Positions 22,544-30,527 of a stretch of 38,864 nt of DNA are shown one piece after another (the stretch's first letter is position 1; the number at the start of each line of letters is the position of its first letter). A program made the translations under genes and the position numbers. This DNA comes from Acidimicrobiia bacterium (lineage in GTDB: Bacteria > Actinomycetota > Acidimicrobiia > Spongiisociales > ZC4RG35): NCBI GenBank assembly GCA_029865445.1, contig JAOUGY010000001.1, positions 1 to 38,864 of the forward strand, written 5' to 3'. The notes below the pieces were generated by a model. That model saw only the letters and a list, made by a program, of their open reading frames with translations. It was not told the origin of the DNA and did not search any database.

Positions 22544-25123
22544 ATGACATCTCCCGACCAACTCCGAGGCATGCCCGACAATCCATACCGACTTCCGCGT
22601 TCCGTCGTTCCCAGCCACTACAGGCTCCGGCTCGAACCCGACCTCGAGGCCTTCGTGTTCTCGGGGACGGTCGAGATAGACGTGACGGTGGAAGAACCCG
22701 TCGACACCATCCAGCTCAACGCCCTCGAACTCGAGATCGAAAATGGAGTACTGCTCAGAGACTCCGAGACGATCGGGTTGTCCGCGACCCTCCACGAAGC
22801 CGATCAGAGGGTGATCTTCAACTCCGAGGTCGAGATCTCACCCGGGCCGGCCACCATCCGGATCGGTTTCTCGGGAACGCTCAATGATCAACTTCACGGT
22901 TTCTACCGGTCATCGTTCACCGATGTGAACGGCGACGAGCAGGTGATCGCCACGACCCAGTTCGAGGCAACTGACGCCCGACGTGCCTTTCCCTGCTTCG
23001 ACGAACCCGACTTCAAGGCCTCGTTCGGCATCACACTGGTGGTTCCCGAGACGCTGTTTGCGGTGTCCAACGGCGCCGAGGTGAGTCGTGTCCCCTCCGG
23101 CGGCGGGCGGGTCGAGGTCACGTTCGCGGACACGATGAAGATGTCAACGTATCTCGTGGCCTTCGTCGTTGGACCGTTCGAGGCAACGGAGGAACTCGAC
23201 GTCGACGGTGTTCCGCTGCGGGTGATCGCTCCAAGAGGGAAACTCGACCTCAGCCCGTTCGCCCTCGAGTGCGGTGCCTTCTGTCTCAGATATCTCTCCG
23301 AGTACTACGACATCCCCTACCCCGGCGACAAGGTCGACCTCGTCGCCATACCCGATTTCGCGTTCGGGGCGATGGAGAACCTCGGGTGTATCACGTTCCG
23401 GGAGTCTGCGCTCCTGGTGGAACCCGCAACCGCCACGCAGGCCGAACTGGTACGGATCCTGGACGTCGTGGCGCACGAACTCGCTCACATGTGGTTCGGC
23501 GACCTCGTCACGATGGAGTGGTGGGATGGGATCTGGCTCAACGAGGCCTTCGCCACCTTCATGGAGATGAAAGCCACCGACGCCATGCGACCCGACTGGC
23601 GCAGATGGGTGTCCTTCGGCGCCGTCGAACGCCCATGGGCTTTCGCGGTCGACGGGTTGGCGAATACGCGGCCCGTCGAGTTCGAAGTCACCTCGCCCGA
23701 CGAGGCGAACGAGATGTTCGACGCGCTGACCTACGGCAAGGGGTCGTCGGTGCTTCGTATGATCGAGCAGTACCTCGGCGAGGAAGTGTTCCGCCGGGGA
23801 GTCGCCGACTACCTCCGCAAACACTCGTACGCCAACACCGTCACGTCCGACCTCTGGGAGGGTCTCGATCGGGCCTCCACATCCGATGTCGGTTCGATCA
23901 TGGACACCTGGATCCTCCAGGGAGGGTATCCCCAGGTGGAGACGTCGCTGAGCGGTGACAGCCTGAACCTCACACAGCGTCGTTACCTCTCCATCCCGGA
24001 CGAAACCGACCAGACGATGTGGCGAATCCCGGTTCAGGTTCGGGGTGAAGCGGCCGGGAAGCCGTTCGACTCGAAGATGCTGCTGGACGGGCCAGTGAGG
24101 TCGCTCGATGTTCCGACGCCAATCGACTGGGTGATCGTGAACGCGGGCGGCCACGGCTTCTATCGCACGTCCTACGACCGAGATTCATATACGGCTCTGG
24201 TCGGTGCGATCACCCGTCTCGAAGCCCTGGAACGCTTCGTTCTCATCGACGACGCGTGGGCGTTCGTCGAATCGGGACAGGTGTCTGCCCGCCAATACCT
24301 GGAACTGTCCCGGGCCTATGGCAACGAGACCGAGCATTCGGTGTGGTCGGCGCTCGTCGGTGGCCTCGCCTCGCTCCGCCATCACGTCGTCACAGACGAC
24401 CGACTCCCCCAGTTCAGGACCGTCGTAGCATCACTGGTGGGACCGATGGCCGGCCGACTCGGTTGGGACGGCGACTCCGGGGAGGACGATCTTCAGCGGC
24501 GGCTGCGTGGCCTGCTCGTCGGCGCCATGGGACGCCTGGCAGAGGACCCCGCCACGATCGAGGCGTCCCGCGAACTGGCCGTGCGCTACCTCGAGAGCAC
24601 CACCGGCATCGACCCGGATGTCGGCCAGGCGGCGTTGTTCACCTGGGCTGCGCACGGCGACCAGGACTCGCTCGAGCGCCTATTCCTCGCCTACAAAGGG
24701 GCACGGACTCCGCAGGCGGAACTCAAGCTGCTGCAGGCCATGACGTTCATCGATGACAACGAGGCAGTAGATCGGATACTCGCCGCGGTCCTCGACGGAA
24801 CGGTGCGCACCCAAGACAGCGCTTGGATCGTCGCCCGGCTCATGAGCGGCCGCCACAGCGGCTCCTACCTGTGGAGCGAACTGCGGAGCCGTTGGAGCGA
24901 ACTCACCGCCCGGATGCCTCCAGTAACACTCCGCCGCATGATCGAAGGGATCCCGGCGCTGAGCCAGCCAGCGGCGGCAGCGGACGTCCACGCCCACTTC
25001 GCCGAGACCGACCTTCCGATCGCCAAGAAGACCGTGGCTCAGAATCTCGAGAAGCTGACCATCAACACCGGTCTCAGGGCCCGCGAATCGGGTCCTGTGA
25101 ACGAGTTCCTGTCCGAACTCTGA
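22544..25123 (+). CDS. pepN: M1-family aminopeptidase N
   Basis: This 859-residue zinc aminopeptidase removes N-terminal residues from peptides in the cytoplasm. The exopeptidase motif GAMENLG lies near residue 276. The zinc motif HELAHMWFGD starts at about H311, and the third ligand Glu is in WLNEAFATF. The C-terminal ERAP1-like helical domain (about 520-850) is complete. ATGs at 22544 and 22571 are both possible starts; neither has a ribosome site. The homology-like region begins at NPYRLPRSVVPSHYRL. It is divergent from serB with 21 bp between starts, so the promoters must overlap. It ends at a strong hairpin shared with convergent rplL. Confidence 0.94.
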   Translation: MTSPDQLRGMPDNPYRLPRSVVPSHYRLRLEPDLEAFVFSGTVEIDVTVEEPVDTIQLNALELEIENGVLLRDSETIGLSATLHEADQRVIFNSEVEISPGPATIRIGFSGTLNDQLHGFYRSSFTDVNGDEQVIATTQFEATDARRAFPCFDEPDFKASFGITLVVPETLFAVSNGAEVSRVPSGGGRVEVTFADTMKMSTYLVAFVVGPFEATEELDVDGVPLRVIAPRGKLDLSPFALECGAFCLRYLSEYYDIPYPGDKVDLVAIPDFAFGAMENLGCITFRESALLVEPATATQAELVRILDVVAHELAHMWFGDLVTMEWWDGIWLNEAFATFMEMKATDAMRPDWRRWVSFGAVERPWAFAVDGLANTRPVEFEVTSPDEANEMFDALTYGKGSSVLRMIEQYLGEEVFRRGVADYLRKHSYANTVTSDLWEGLDRASTSDVGSIMDTWILQGGYPQVETSLSGDSLNLTQRRYLSIPDETDQTMWRIPVQVRGEAAGKPFDSKMLLDGPVRSLDVPTPIDWVIVNAGGHGFYRTSYDRDSYTALVGAITRLEALERFVLIDDAWAFVESGQVSARQYLELSRAYGNETEHSVWSALVGGLASLRHHVVTDDRLPQFRTVVASLVGPMAGRLGWDGDSGEDDLQRRLRGLLVGAMGRLAEDPATIEASRELAVRYLESTTGIDPDVGQAALFTWAAHGDQDSLERLFLAYKGARTPQAELKLLQAMTFIDDNEAVDRILAAVLDGTVRTQDSAWIVARLMSGRHSGSYLWSELRSRWSELTARMPPVTLRRMIEGIPALSQPAAAADVHAHFAETDLPIAKKTVAQNLEKLTINTGLRARESGPVNEFLSEL

Positions 25124-25129
25124 CAAAGG

Positions 25130-25158
25130 GTGAGGGCCCGGCGATGCCGGGCCCTCAC
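25130..25158. terminator. Bidirectional terminator between pepN and rplL
   Basis: GTGAGGGCCCGGC, a 3-nt loop and GCCGGGCCCTCAC form a 13-bp perfect stem midway between the convergent stop codons. The plus side is followed by TGTTCT and the minus side by CCCTTTGT, so it can serve both directions. Confidence 0.8.
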
Positions 25159-25184
25159 TGTTCTACGCCATCGTTCCCGGCGAG

Positions 25185-25577
25185 CTACTTGAGCTCCACC
25201 GTCGCTCCGGCGCCCTCGAGCTGAGCCTTGGCCTTCTCGGCGGCTTCCTTGTCGACGCCTTCGAGCACTGCCTTGGGGGCCGCGTCGACGAGATCCTTGG
25301 CCTCTTTGAGACCGAGGCTGGTGATCGCCCGGACCTCTTTGATGACCTTGATCTTCTCGGCGCCCGCCGAAGCGAGAACCACGTCGAACTCGTCCTTCTC
25401 CTCGACGGCGGCAGCGCCTGCATCGCCGCCACCGGCGACCATCATCGGCATCGCGGCCATCGGAGCCGCAGCGGTCACATCGAACTTCTCCTCGAACGCA
25501 TCGAGAAACTCTTTTAGCTCGAGCACCGTCATCTCTTCGAAGACGGACAGCAACTCGTCAGTCGTCATCTTGGCCAT
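25185..25577 (-). CDS. rplL: 50S ribosomal protein L7/L12
   Basis: This 130-residue ribosomal stalk protein recruits translation factors. The N-terminal dimerisation segment is MTTDELLSVFEEMTVLELKEF (residues 3-23), followed by an Ala/Gly-rich hinge (about 35-60). The C-terminal domain holds EKIKVIKEVRAITSLGLKEA, the factor-binding surface. It is last in the rplJ-rplL unit, 3 bp after rplJ. No rpoB follows; the neighbouring gene is convergent pepN, so rpoBC lies elsewhere. Confidence 0.98.
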   Translation of the reverse strand: MAKMTTDELLSVFEEMTVLELKEFLDAFEEKFDVTAAAPMAAMPMMVAGGGDAGAAAVEEKDEFDVVLASAGAEKIKVIKEVRAITSLGLKEAKDLVDAAPKAVLEGVDKEAAEKAKAQLEGAGATVELK

Positions 25578-25580
25578 GTG

Positions 25581-26264
25581 TCATTCCTCCTCAGCCGAAT
25601 TGGCTGGTTCTTCGGTCTCGGACGCCTCTTCGGCCGCCGCAGCTTCCTCGGGCTCGACGATCGCATCGTCCGCCGGTTCGGGCGCTGGGGCCGCTTCTGC
25701 TTCCGCCGCCGGGGTTTCCACCGGAGCGGAGTCGGCGGGCGTGTCCGACTCCTTCTTTTCGAGCAGTTGCGAGAACATCGTTGCGGCATTGCGGGTGAAC
25801 GCACCCAGCATGCCCGCCATCTGCGACAGCGGCGCCTTGGCAGCTCCGGCGATCTTGGACAGCAGGACCTCGCGCGGCTCGATCTCCGCGAGCTTGGTCA
25901 CCTGTTCAGGCATGATCACCTGGCCGCCGCTGAGGATGCCGGCCTTGATCACGACCTTGTCGTTGTCCTTGCCGGCGTCACGCAACGCCTTCGCCGTGGC
26001 GACGGCGTCACCGTCGGCGAATGTGAGACCTGTCGGCCCCACGAGATGTTCAGAGATCCCTTCGATCCCGAGCTCGTCGGTGGCCCGCCGCGCCAAGGTC
26101 ATCTTCACGACCTTGTACTCGGACCCGACTTCCCGGAGCGACCGCCGGAGGGCGGAGAGCTGTTTGACGCTCATCCCGCGGAATTCCGTGAGGAACACCG
26201 CGCGGGCGCCTTCGATTCGCTCCTTGATCTCCGCAACCGCCTGGACCTTCTCAGGTCTCGGCAT
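25581..26264 (-). CDS. rplJ: 50S ribosomal protein L10 with acidic tail
   Basis: This 227-residue protein anchors L7/L12 to the ribosome. The core (about residues 1-172; RPEKVQAVAEIKERIEGARA, VFLTEFRGMSVKQLSALRR, YKVVKMTLARRA) is normal. The last 50 or so residues are a Glu/Ala/Pro-rich acidic extension (many E-E and A-E pairs). Standard bacterial L10 is about 165-180 residues; acidic extensions of this type occur in some actinobacteria. The start is the ATG at 26264 with AAAAGGAG at good distance. The gene is preceded by a long structured leader and terminator-like hairpin, consistent with L10 leader control. Confidence 0.97.
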   Translation of the reverse strand: MPRPEKVQAVAEIKERIEGARAVFLTEFRGMSVKQLSALRRSLREVGSEYKVVKMTLARRATDELGIEGISEHLVGPTGLTFADGDAVATAKALRDAGKDNDKVVIKAGILSGGQVIMPEQVTKLAEIEPREVLLSKIAGAAKAPLSQMAGMLGAFTRNAATMFSQLLEKKESDTPADSAPVETPAAEAEAAPAPEPADDAIVEPEEAAAAEEASETEEPANSAEEE

Positions 26265-26512
26265 GGTTCTTCTCCTTTTCGTACGTGGTCGTACGGTCCC
26301 AACGAAGAAACCCCCCGGGTGCATGCGGCACAGACACAGAGGGTTCGAAGAACCGACCTGCGGTGGCGGAACGATGTTCCCTTAAGCGACGAATCGCACC
26401 AACGGTCTAGGGCCGAGGGATATTCGGTTGAGGGGGGTCATGCTAGGTGGAGGAGCCCGGATTCACAAGACGGCACCGCCGGCGGCGTCTCGGGTCTCGA
26501 TCGGCCTTCCGA

Positions 26513-26546
26513 CGAAATGAGCCCGGTCTGGGCCGGGCTCATTTCG
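26513..26546 (-). terminator. Terminator-like hairpin upstream of rplJ
   Basis: CGAAATGAGCCCGG, a 6-nt loop and its exact complement form a 14-bp perfect stem, 249 bp before the rplJ start. It lies directly downstream, in the minus sense, of the leader's closing stem, as an attenuator would. Confidence 0.75.
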
Positions 26547-26552
26547 GTTCTG

Positions 26553-26746
26553 AGGGGGTCTCTCGGGCCTCGGATGGGACGACGGGCCGGCTTGCCAGGT
26601 CCACCTCACTCTGGCGCCAGTATGTGGGGACGGCACGGTAGGGGTTGCCGAACCCCGGGCGCCACAGGCGCCCATCGCCTCCAGTCCGGGTTCCGTGGGT
26701 GGTGGCGGTCTCGTTACCACCCAGTCTCTCATCCGAGAGACCCCCT
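26553..26746 (-). promoter_or_regulatory. Structured rplJL leader (L10 leader-like)
   Basis: In the 533-bp rplA-rplJ gap, AGGGGGTCTCTCGG (26746-26733, minus strand) is the exact complement of CCGAGAGACCCCCT (26566-26553), a 14-bp closing stem around about 166 nt of smaller hairpins. The 3' arm is followed 6 nt later by the terminator-like hairpin. Known bacterial L10 leaders bind L10(L12)4 and repress rplJL; here premature termination is suggested. Whether the fold matches the Rfam L10 leader was not tested. The remaining leader, 26265-26512, has no obvious coding frame. Confidence 0.65.
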
Positions 26747-26797
26747 GACTTGTCGTCATTATGCAACCGGCCGGGCCAGATTGCCAGGAAGATCCTG

Positions 26798-27514
26798 TCA
26801 GTGCACCAGGCTCGTGAGATCCTCGAGGTGGGACGGGTCGACCTTCACTGCCGGACCCATCGTCGACGACACCGACATTCCTCGCACATACCGGCCCTTG
26901 GCCGACGCCGGCTTCGCCCGCATGATCTCGCCTGCCAGTGTCGCCAGGTTGGCAATCAGCTGCTCGGAATCGAACGACACCTTGCCCACCGGCACGTGGA
27001 CGTTGCCGTAGCGGTCATTCCGGTACTCGATGCGACCGGCCTTGAACTCGGCGACAGCCTTGGCGACGTCAGGGGTGACGGTCCCGGCCTTCGGGTTCGG
27101 CATGAGACCACGCGGGCCGAGGACGCGACCGAGTTTTCCCACTTCGGCCATCATGTCGGGAGTGGCGATCGTCAGGTCGAAATTCAGCTCTCTCCCTGCC
27201 GCCAGCTCCTCCACCAGTTCCTTGCCACCGACGATGTCGGCTCCCGCCTCCTCGGCTTCCCGAGCCTTGTCTGCGGGTGCGAAGACGGCGATTCGCACGT
27301 CTTTGCCGGTGCCGTGCGGAAGCGCCACCGTGCCACGTACCAGTTGATCCGCCTTGCGAGGATCGATCCCGAGCCGGAAGACGGCGTCGACCGTCTCATC
27401 GAATTTGGCCGCAGCCAGAGTCTTCACCAGCTCCAACGCCTGGGCGGCGGGATAGGCCGCCTGGCGATCAAATCGGCTGGCGGCCTCGTTGTAGCGTTTT
27501 CCACGCTTTGCCAT
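26798..27514 (-). CDS. rplA: 50S ribosomal protein L1
   Basis: This 238-residue protein forms the L1 stalk of the large subunit and often represses its own operon. Family blocks are clear: MAKRGKRYNEAASRFD at the start, FDETVDAVFRLGIDPRKADQ, VRGTVALPHGTGK, and the signature GRVLGPRGLMPNPKAGTV. The length is normal. The start has AAGGAGG well placed before the ATG at 27514. The 174-bp gap to rplK contains several GGCCG-rich inverted repeats, the usual location for L1 feedback sites. Confidence 0.98.
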   Translation of the reverse strand: MAKRGKRYNEAASRFDRQAAYPAAQALELVKTLAAAKFDETVDAVFRLGIDPRKADQLVRGTVALPHGTGKDVRIAVFAPADKAREAEEAGADIVGGKELVEELAAGRELNFDLTIATPDMMAEVGKLGRVLGPRGLMPNPKAGTVTPDVAKAVAEFKAGRIEYRNDRYGNVHVPVGKVSFDSEQLIANLATLAGEIMRAKPASAKGRYVRGMSVSSTMGPAVKVDPSHLEDLTSLVH

Positions 27515-27688
27515 GTTTCCTCCTTGTGGTCCGAACGGCCGTCAGGCCTCCCACTGTCATATGTCGGCCGACTTCTGCCGACCGAAGACCGGCCGTCAGA
27601 ACAGACGCCGGTCGGCCGAATGATACGCACCCGACCAACACCCAAACCCACCGCGCATGGCGTCCTGCGCCCGTGCGCAGCACGGGCA

Positions 27689-28117
27689 CTACTCGGTGAC
27701 GGTGATCCCCATGGAACGGGCGGTTCCCTCGATGATCCGGGACGCCGCCTCGATGTCGTTGGCGTTCAGATCGGGCATCTTCAGCTCGGCGATCTCACGC
27801 ACTTGAGCCTTGGTGACCGAACCGACCTTCTCCATGTGAGGCACCGCCGAACCCTTGTCCACCCGAGCGGCCTGGCGGAGAAGGGCCGGCGCCGGAGGGG
27901 TCTTCATGATGAAGGTGAAGCTGCGATCCTCGTAGATCGAGATCTCGACCGGAATGATCTGACCCCGCTGGTTGGCGGTGGCGTCGTTGTACGCCTTCAC
28001 GAAGTCCATCAGGTTGACGCCGTGCGGGCCCAAGGCCGTACCCACCGGAGGTGCCGGTGTGGCCTGACCCGCCGGAAGCTGCATCTTCACGACGGCGGAG
28101 AGTCTCTTGCGTCCCAT
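27689..28117 (-). CDS. rplK: 50S ribosomal protein L11
   Basis: This 142-residue protein belongs to the GTPase-associated centre and is the site of thiostrepton action and RelA sensing in other bacteria. Signatures include LPAGQATPAPPVGTALGPHG, MDFVKAYNDAT, and the C-terminal KMPDLNANDIEAASRIIEGTARSMGI block (given here in part). The start is the ATG at 28117 (MGRKRLSAVVKMQ). It follows nusG by 32 bp in the usual nusG-rplK-rplA order. Confidence 0.98.
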   Translation of the reverse strand: MGRKRLSAVVKMQLPAGQATPAPPVGTALGPHGVNLMDFVKAYNDATANQRGQIIPVEISIYEDRSFTFIMKTPPAPALLRQAARVDKGSAVPHMEKVGSVTKAQVREIAELKMPDLNANDIEAASRIIEGTARSMGITVTE

Positions 28118-28149
28118 GGTTGCTCCTCATTACCGGGCCAGGCCCGGGC

Positions 28150-28767
28150 TCAGCTCTTCTGAATGTCCTCGAACCCGAGTTCGACCGGTGTGTCGCGACC
28201 GAAGATGTTGACGAGGACGGTGACCTTCGATTGGTCGAGATCGATTCCTTCGATCTTCCCGTTGAAGTCCGCGAATGGACCCGAGATGACCCGGACCACC
28301 TCGCCGACCTCCCACTCGGGCCGGAAGCGAGGCTTCGGCTTCTCCTCTTCCTTCTGGAACCCGAGGAATCGTTCGACCTCGCGCCGCGAAAGCGGAGTCG
28401 GTTTGCTGCTCCCACCGACGAACCCGGTGACACCCGGCGTGTTGCGAACGCCGTACCACGAGTCGTCGTCCAAGATCATCCGCACGAGGATGTATCCCGG
28501 GAACACCTTCTTGGGAACGGTGACCTTCTTGCCGTTCTTGATCTCGACCACGTCTTCCATCGGAATGTGGACCTCGAAGATCCGGTCCTCCATGTGCATC
28601 GACTTGATACGGGTCTCGAGGTTGACCTTGACCTTGTTCTCGTAGCCGGAGTACGAGTGGATGACGTACCAGTCACCCGGCATGTCGTAAGGGCTGACGG
28701 CGGTCGGCTCGGCGTCCTCCGTCTCCTCCTCGAGGATGTCGTCTTCGATTGCGTCGACATCAACCAT
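28150..28767 (-). CDS. nusG: Transcription antitermination protein NusG
   Basis: This 205-residue factor binds RNA polymerase and couples it to the ribosome or Rho. An acidic N-terminal extension of about 30 residues (DAIEDDILEEETEDAEP) precedes the NGN domain (DWYVIHSYSGYENKVK to FPGYILVRMIL). The C-terminal KOW motif is VGEVVRVISGPFADFNGKI. The N-terminal extension is a normal actinobacterial feature. Its ATG overlaps the secE stop by 8 bp, so the two genes are translationally coupled. Confidence 0.98.
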   Translation of the reverse strand: MVDVDAIEDDILEEETEDAEPTAVSPYDMPGDWYVIHSYSGYENKVKVNLETRIKSMHMEDRIFEVHIPMEDVVEIKNGKKVTVPKKVFPGYILVRMILDDDSWYGVRNTPGVTGFVGGSSKPTPLSRREVERFLGFQKEEEKPKPRFRPEWEVGEVVRVISGPFADFNGKIEGIDLDQSKVTVLVNIFGRDTPVELGFEDIQKS

Positions 28768-29095
28768 TGGCGCCTCCGATGGCGAGGAACACGAGTTCTT
28801 TCAACCCGGCGTCGAGACCGAAGACGAAAGCGGTCAGCACGATGGAGGTGACGAGGGTCACGACACTGAACGCCACCATCTGGTCACGTGTGGGCCACGA
28901 CACCTTGCGCATCTCAACCCGAACGTCGTGGAGGAACTGGGCGATGCGCTTGAAGAACGGCTGGCGTTCGCCCTTGGAGCGTTGGAGGGCGGCCTGCGCG
29001 CGCTGATTGGCGGCGGCACGGCCGCCCTGGCGCTGCTCCTGTTTCTTCTGCCGCCGCTCTTCGCGTTCCATCATGCGGCGCATCTCTCGGTTCAT
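28760..29095 (-). CDS. secE: Preprotein translocase subunit SecE
   Basis: This 111-residue protein is part of the SecYEG channel. A highly charged N-terminal region (MNREMRRMMEREERRQKKQE) precedes the conserved amphipathic helix FLHDVRVEMRKVSWPTRDQM and one transmembrane helix (VVTLVTSIVLTAFVFGLDAG). The single-helix form is standard outside enterobacteria. The start is the ATG at 29095, with AGGA about 10 nt upstream. It lies between tRNA-Trp and nusG, as in mycobacteria. Confidence 0.95.
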   Translation of the reverse strand: MNREMRRMMEREERRQKKQEQRQGGRAAANQRAQAALQRSKGERQPFFKRIAQFLHDVRVEMRKVSWPTRDQMVAFSVVTLVTSIVLTAFVFGLDAGLKELVFLAIGGANG

Positions 29096-29170
29096 CGTTC
29101 TTCGTTCCTCACAGTTCGAACCATACGCCGACACATCGTCGTGTCGCGTCTCGACTCAAGGCTTGTTGTG

Positions 29171-29248
29171 TGGCAGGGGTGGAGGGACTCGAACCCCCAA
29201 CCTACGGATTTGGAGTCCGTCGCTCTAACCAGTTCGAGCTACACCCCT
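29171..29248 (-). tRNA. trpT: tRNA-Trp (anticodon CCA)
   Basis: The minus strand folds into a cloverleaf with acceptor AGGGGTG/CACCCCT, anticodon stem CGGAC/GTCCG-type with loop CTCCAAA, and T-arm GGGGGTTCGAGTCCCTC. The anticodon is CCA, and a 3' CCA is encoded. It sits directly before secE, a known actinobacterial order. Confidence 0.96.
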
Positions 29249-29301
29249 AGGGGCCCATCAGTATAGGTCCGTGCTCGCCGTGTGGGAATTTGGCAGTTGG
29301 C

Positions 29302-30129
29302 TCAGAACCGGAACGCACCCGCGACGTACTCCCGGCCTGCACGGTCGACGAGTCTGACGTCGACACCGCCGTCCACCAACCCGCCTTCGACCGTCACCGC
29401 CACCGCAGGCCGGAGCGGGGCCCGATACCGGAATCGGGCCGTGACCGGATCCACGCCGGTTCGTTCTACCGCCTGACATGCCCACGCCGACTGCAGGAGT
29501 CCATGAACGACCACGCCGGGGAGTCCGGCGGCGACAGCGGCCGCATGGTCCCAGTGGATCGGATTGAAGTCCTGGGAGGCGGCGGCATACCGGACGAGAT
29601 CGCTGCGGGAAGCCGAGCGGGCGAGCGGGGCGAGCGACCCGTCGACAACGTCGGCCGCGAGCGCCGGCGACAGCTCGGACCCGGCGTCCGGATCCGGTTC
29701 GACCTCCTCTCCCGCCTCGCCGGCGGGCGGGCTATCGCCCGACATCAGGAACGTCGAAGAACCGGAAACGACGGCTTCCCCAGCCTCGAGCACCTCGAGC
29801 TCGAAGCCCACGAAGGCGACCCCCGATCGCTCACGCACCCGGGTGACGATGCCCGTGACTTCCAGCGTGCGGTCCAGAGGTATCGGTCGCGCCCACGTGA
29901 AGGTCTGATCGCCGTGGATCACCGACCTGGCGGCGCCCTCGAGGTCGGGGTCGGCGAGAAGTCGGGGAGCCACGACGAACAACATGGCGCCGGCGATCGA
30001 GCGGGGAGCTTGGTCCGCCCAGCGCCCCGGATCCTCTCCGGTGGCGGCGACGTATCGTTCGACGAGAGCAGAGGCGGTTGAGAACGTTGCCGGCCCGTAG
30101 GAACGGCCTTCGAGGGCATCGAGGCTCAT
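29302..30129 (-). CDS. Fused HadA/HadB-type (3R)-hydroxyacyl-ACP dehydratase
   Basis: This 275-residue protein has two hotdog folds. Residues about 1-135 resemble the FAS1-type dehydratase N-domain of HadA (SYGPATFSTASALVERYVAA, FVVAPRLLADPDL). Residues about 160-275 are a MaoC/HadB-like domain with the hydratase signature SQDFNPIHWDHAAAVAAGLP, holding the catalytic Asp and His, and GVVVHGLL. In mycobacteria separate hadA and hadB (with hadC) genes lie at exactly this place, between rpmG and tRNA-Trp, and act in FAS-II mycolate elongation. Here one gene encodes both halves. The substrate in this organism is unknown; enoyl-CoA hydratase activity is an alternative. Confidence 0.85.
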   Translation of the reverse strand: MSLDALEGRSYGPATFSTASALVERYVAATGEDPGRWADQAPRSIAGAMLFVVAPRLLADPDLEGAARSVIHGDQTFTWARPIPLDRTLEVTGIVTRVRERSGVAFVGFELEVLEAGEAVVSGSSTFLMSGDSPPAGEAGEEVEPDPDAGSELSPALAADVVDGSLAPLARSASRSDLVRYAAASQDFNPIHWDHAAAVAAGLPGVVVHGLLQSAWACQAVERTGVDPVTARFRYRAPLRPAVAVTVEGGLVDGGVDVRLVDRAGREYVAGAFRF

Positions 30130-30186
30130 GCTGCAACACTACCGCCGCGACCCACCCGGGCAGACGGATGACCCGTTGGCACACAG

Positions 30187-30222
30187 GAGAGAGGGGCGGG
30201 TCATCTGACCCGCCCCTCTCTC
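30187..30222 (-). terminator. Strong hairpin between rpmG and the dehydratase gene
   Basis: GAGAGAGGGGCGGGTCA and its exact complement are separated by 2 nt, a near-perfect 16-17-bp stem located between the rpmG stop and the dehydratase start. It probably ends tuf-rpmG transcription and separates it from the dehydratase gene. Confidence 0.8.
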
Positions 30223-30265
30223 ATCGACCCCTGACTCCGCAGGTTCCACGCTACCAGCGCGGACC

Positions 30266-30427
30266 TCAGCGAGTCTCGCGGTGAGCGGTATGAGAACGGC
30301 ACCACTTGCAGTACTTCTGCAGCTGAAGCCGATCACGTGTATTGGTCTTGTTCTTCGTCGTCACGTAGTTGCGCCGCTTGCACGTGTCGCACGCCAACGT
30401 GATCGGCGGTCTCTTGTCAGAAGGCAT
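30266..30427 (-). CDS. rpmG: 50S ribosomal protein L33
   Basis: This 53-residue ribosomal protein was found by translating the minus strand: MPSDKRPPITLACDTCKRRN, then YVTTKNKTNTRDRLQLQKYC and KWCRSHTAHRETR. CDTC and CKWC pairs form a zinc ribbon, so it is the zinc-dependent (C+) form. The start is the ATG at 30427. It lies 100 bp after tuf, in the place occupied by rpmG2 in mycobacteria. Confidence 0.95.
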   Translation of the reverse strand: MPSDKRPPITLACDTCKRRNYVTTKNKTNTRDRLQLQKYCKWCRSHTAHRETR

Positions 30428-30527
30428 TTAGCTCACTCGCTTCGCTCGTTCGCTGCTGAACGCTGTGCGCCAAACGCGACACGCCAGAACTCTCTGGCCC
30501 ACCGCCCACCGCGCACCGCGCACCGCA

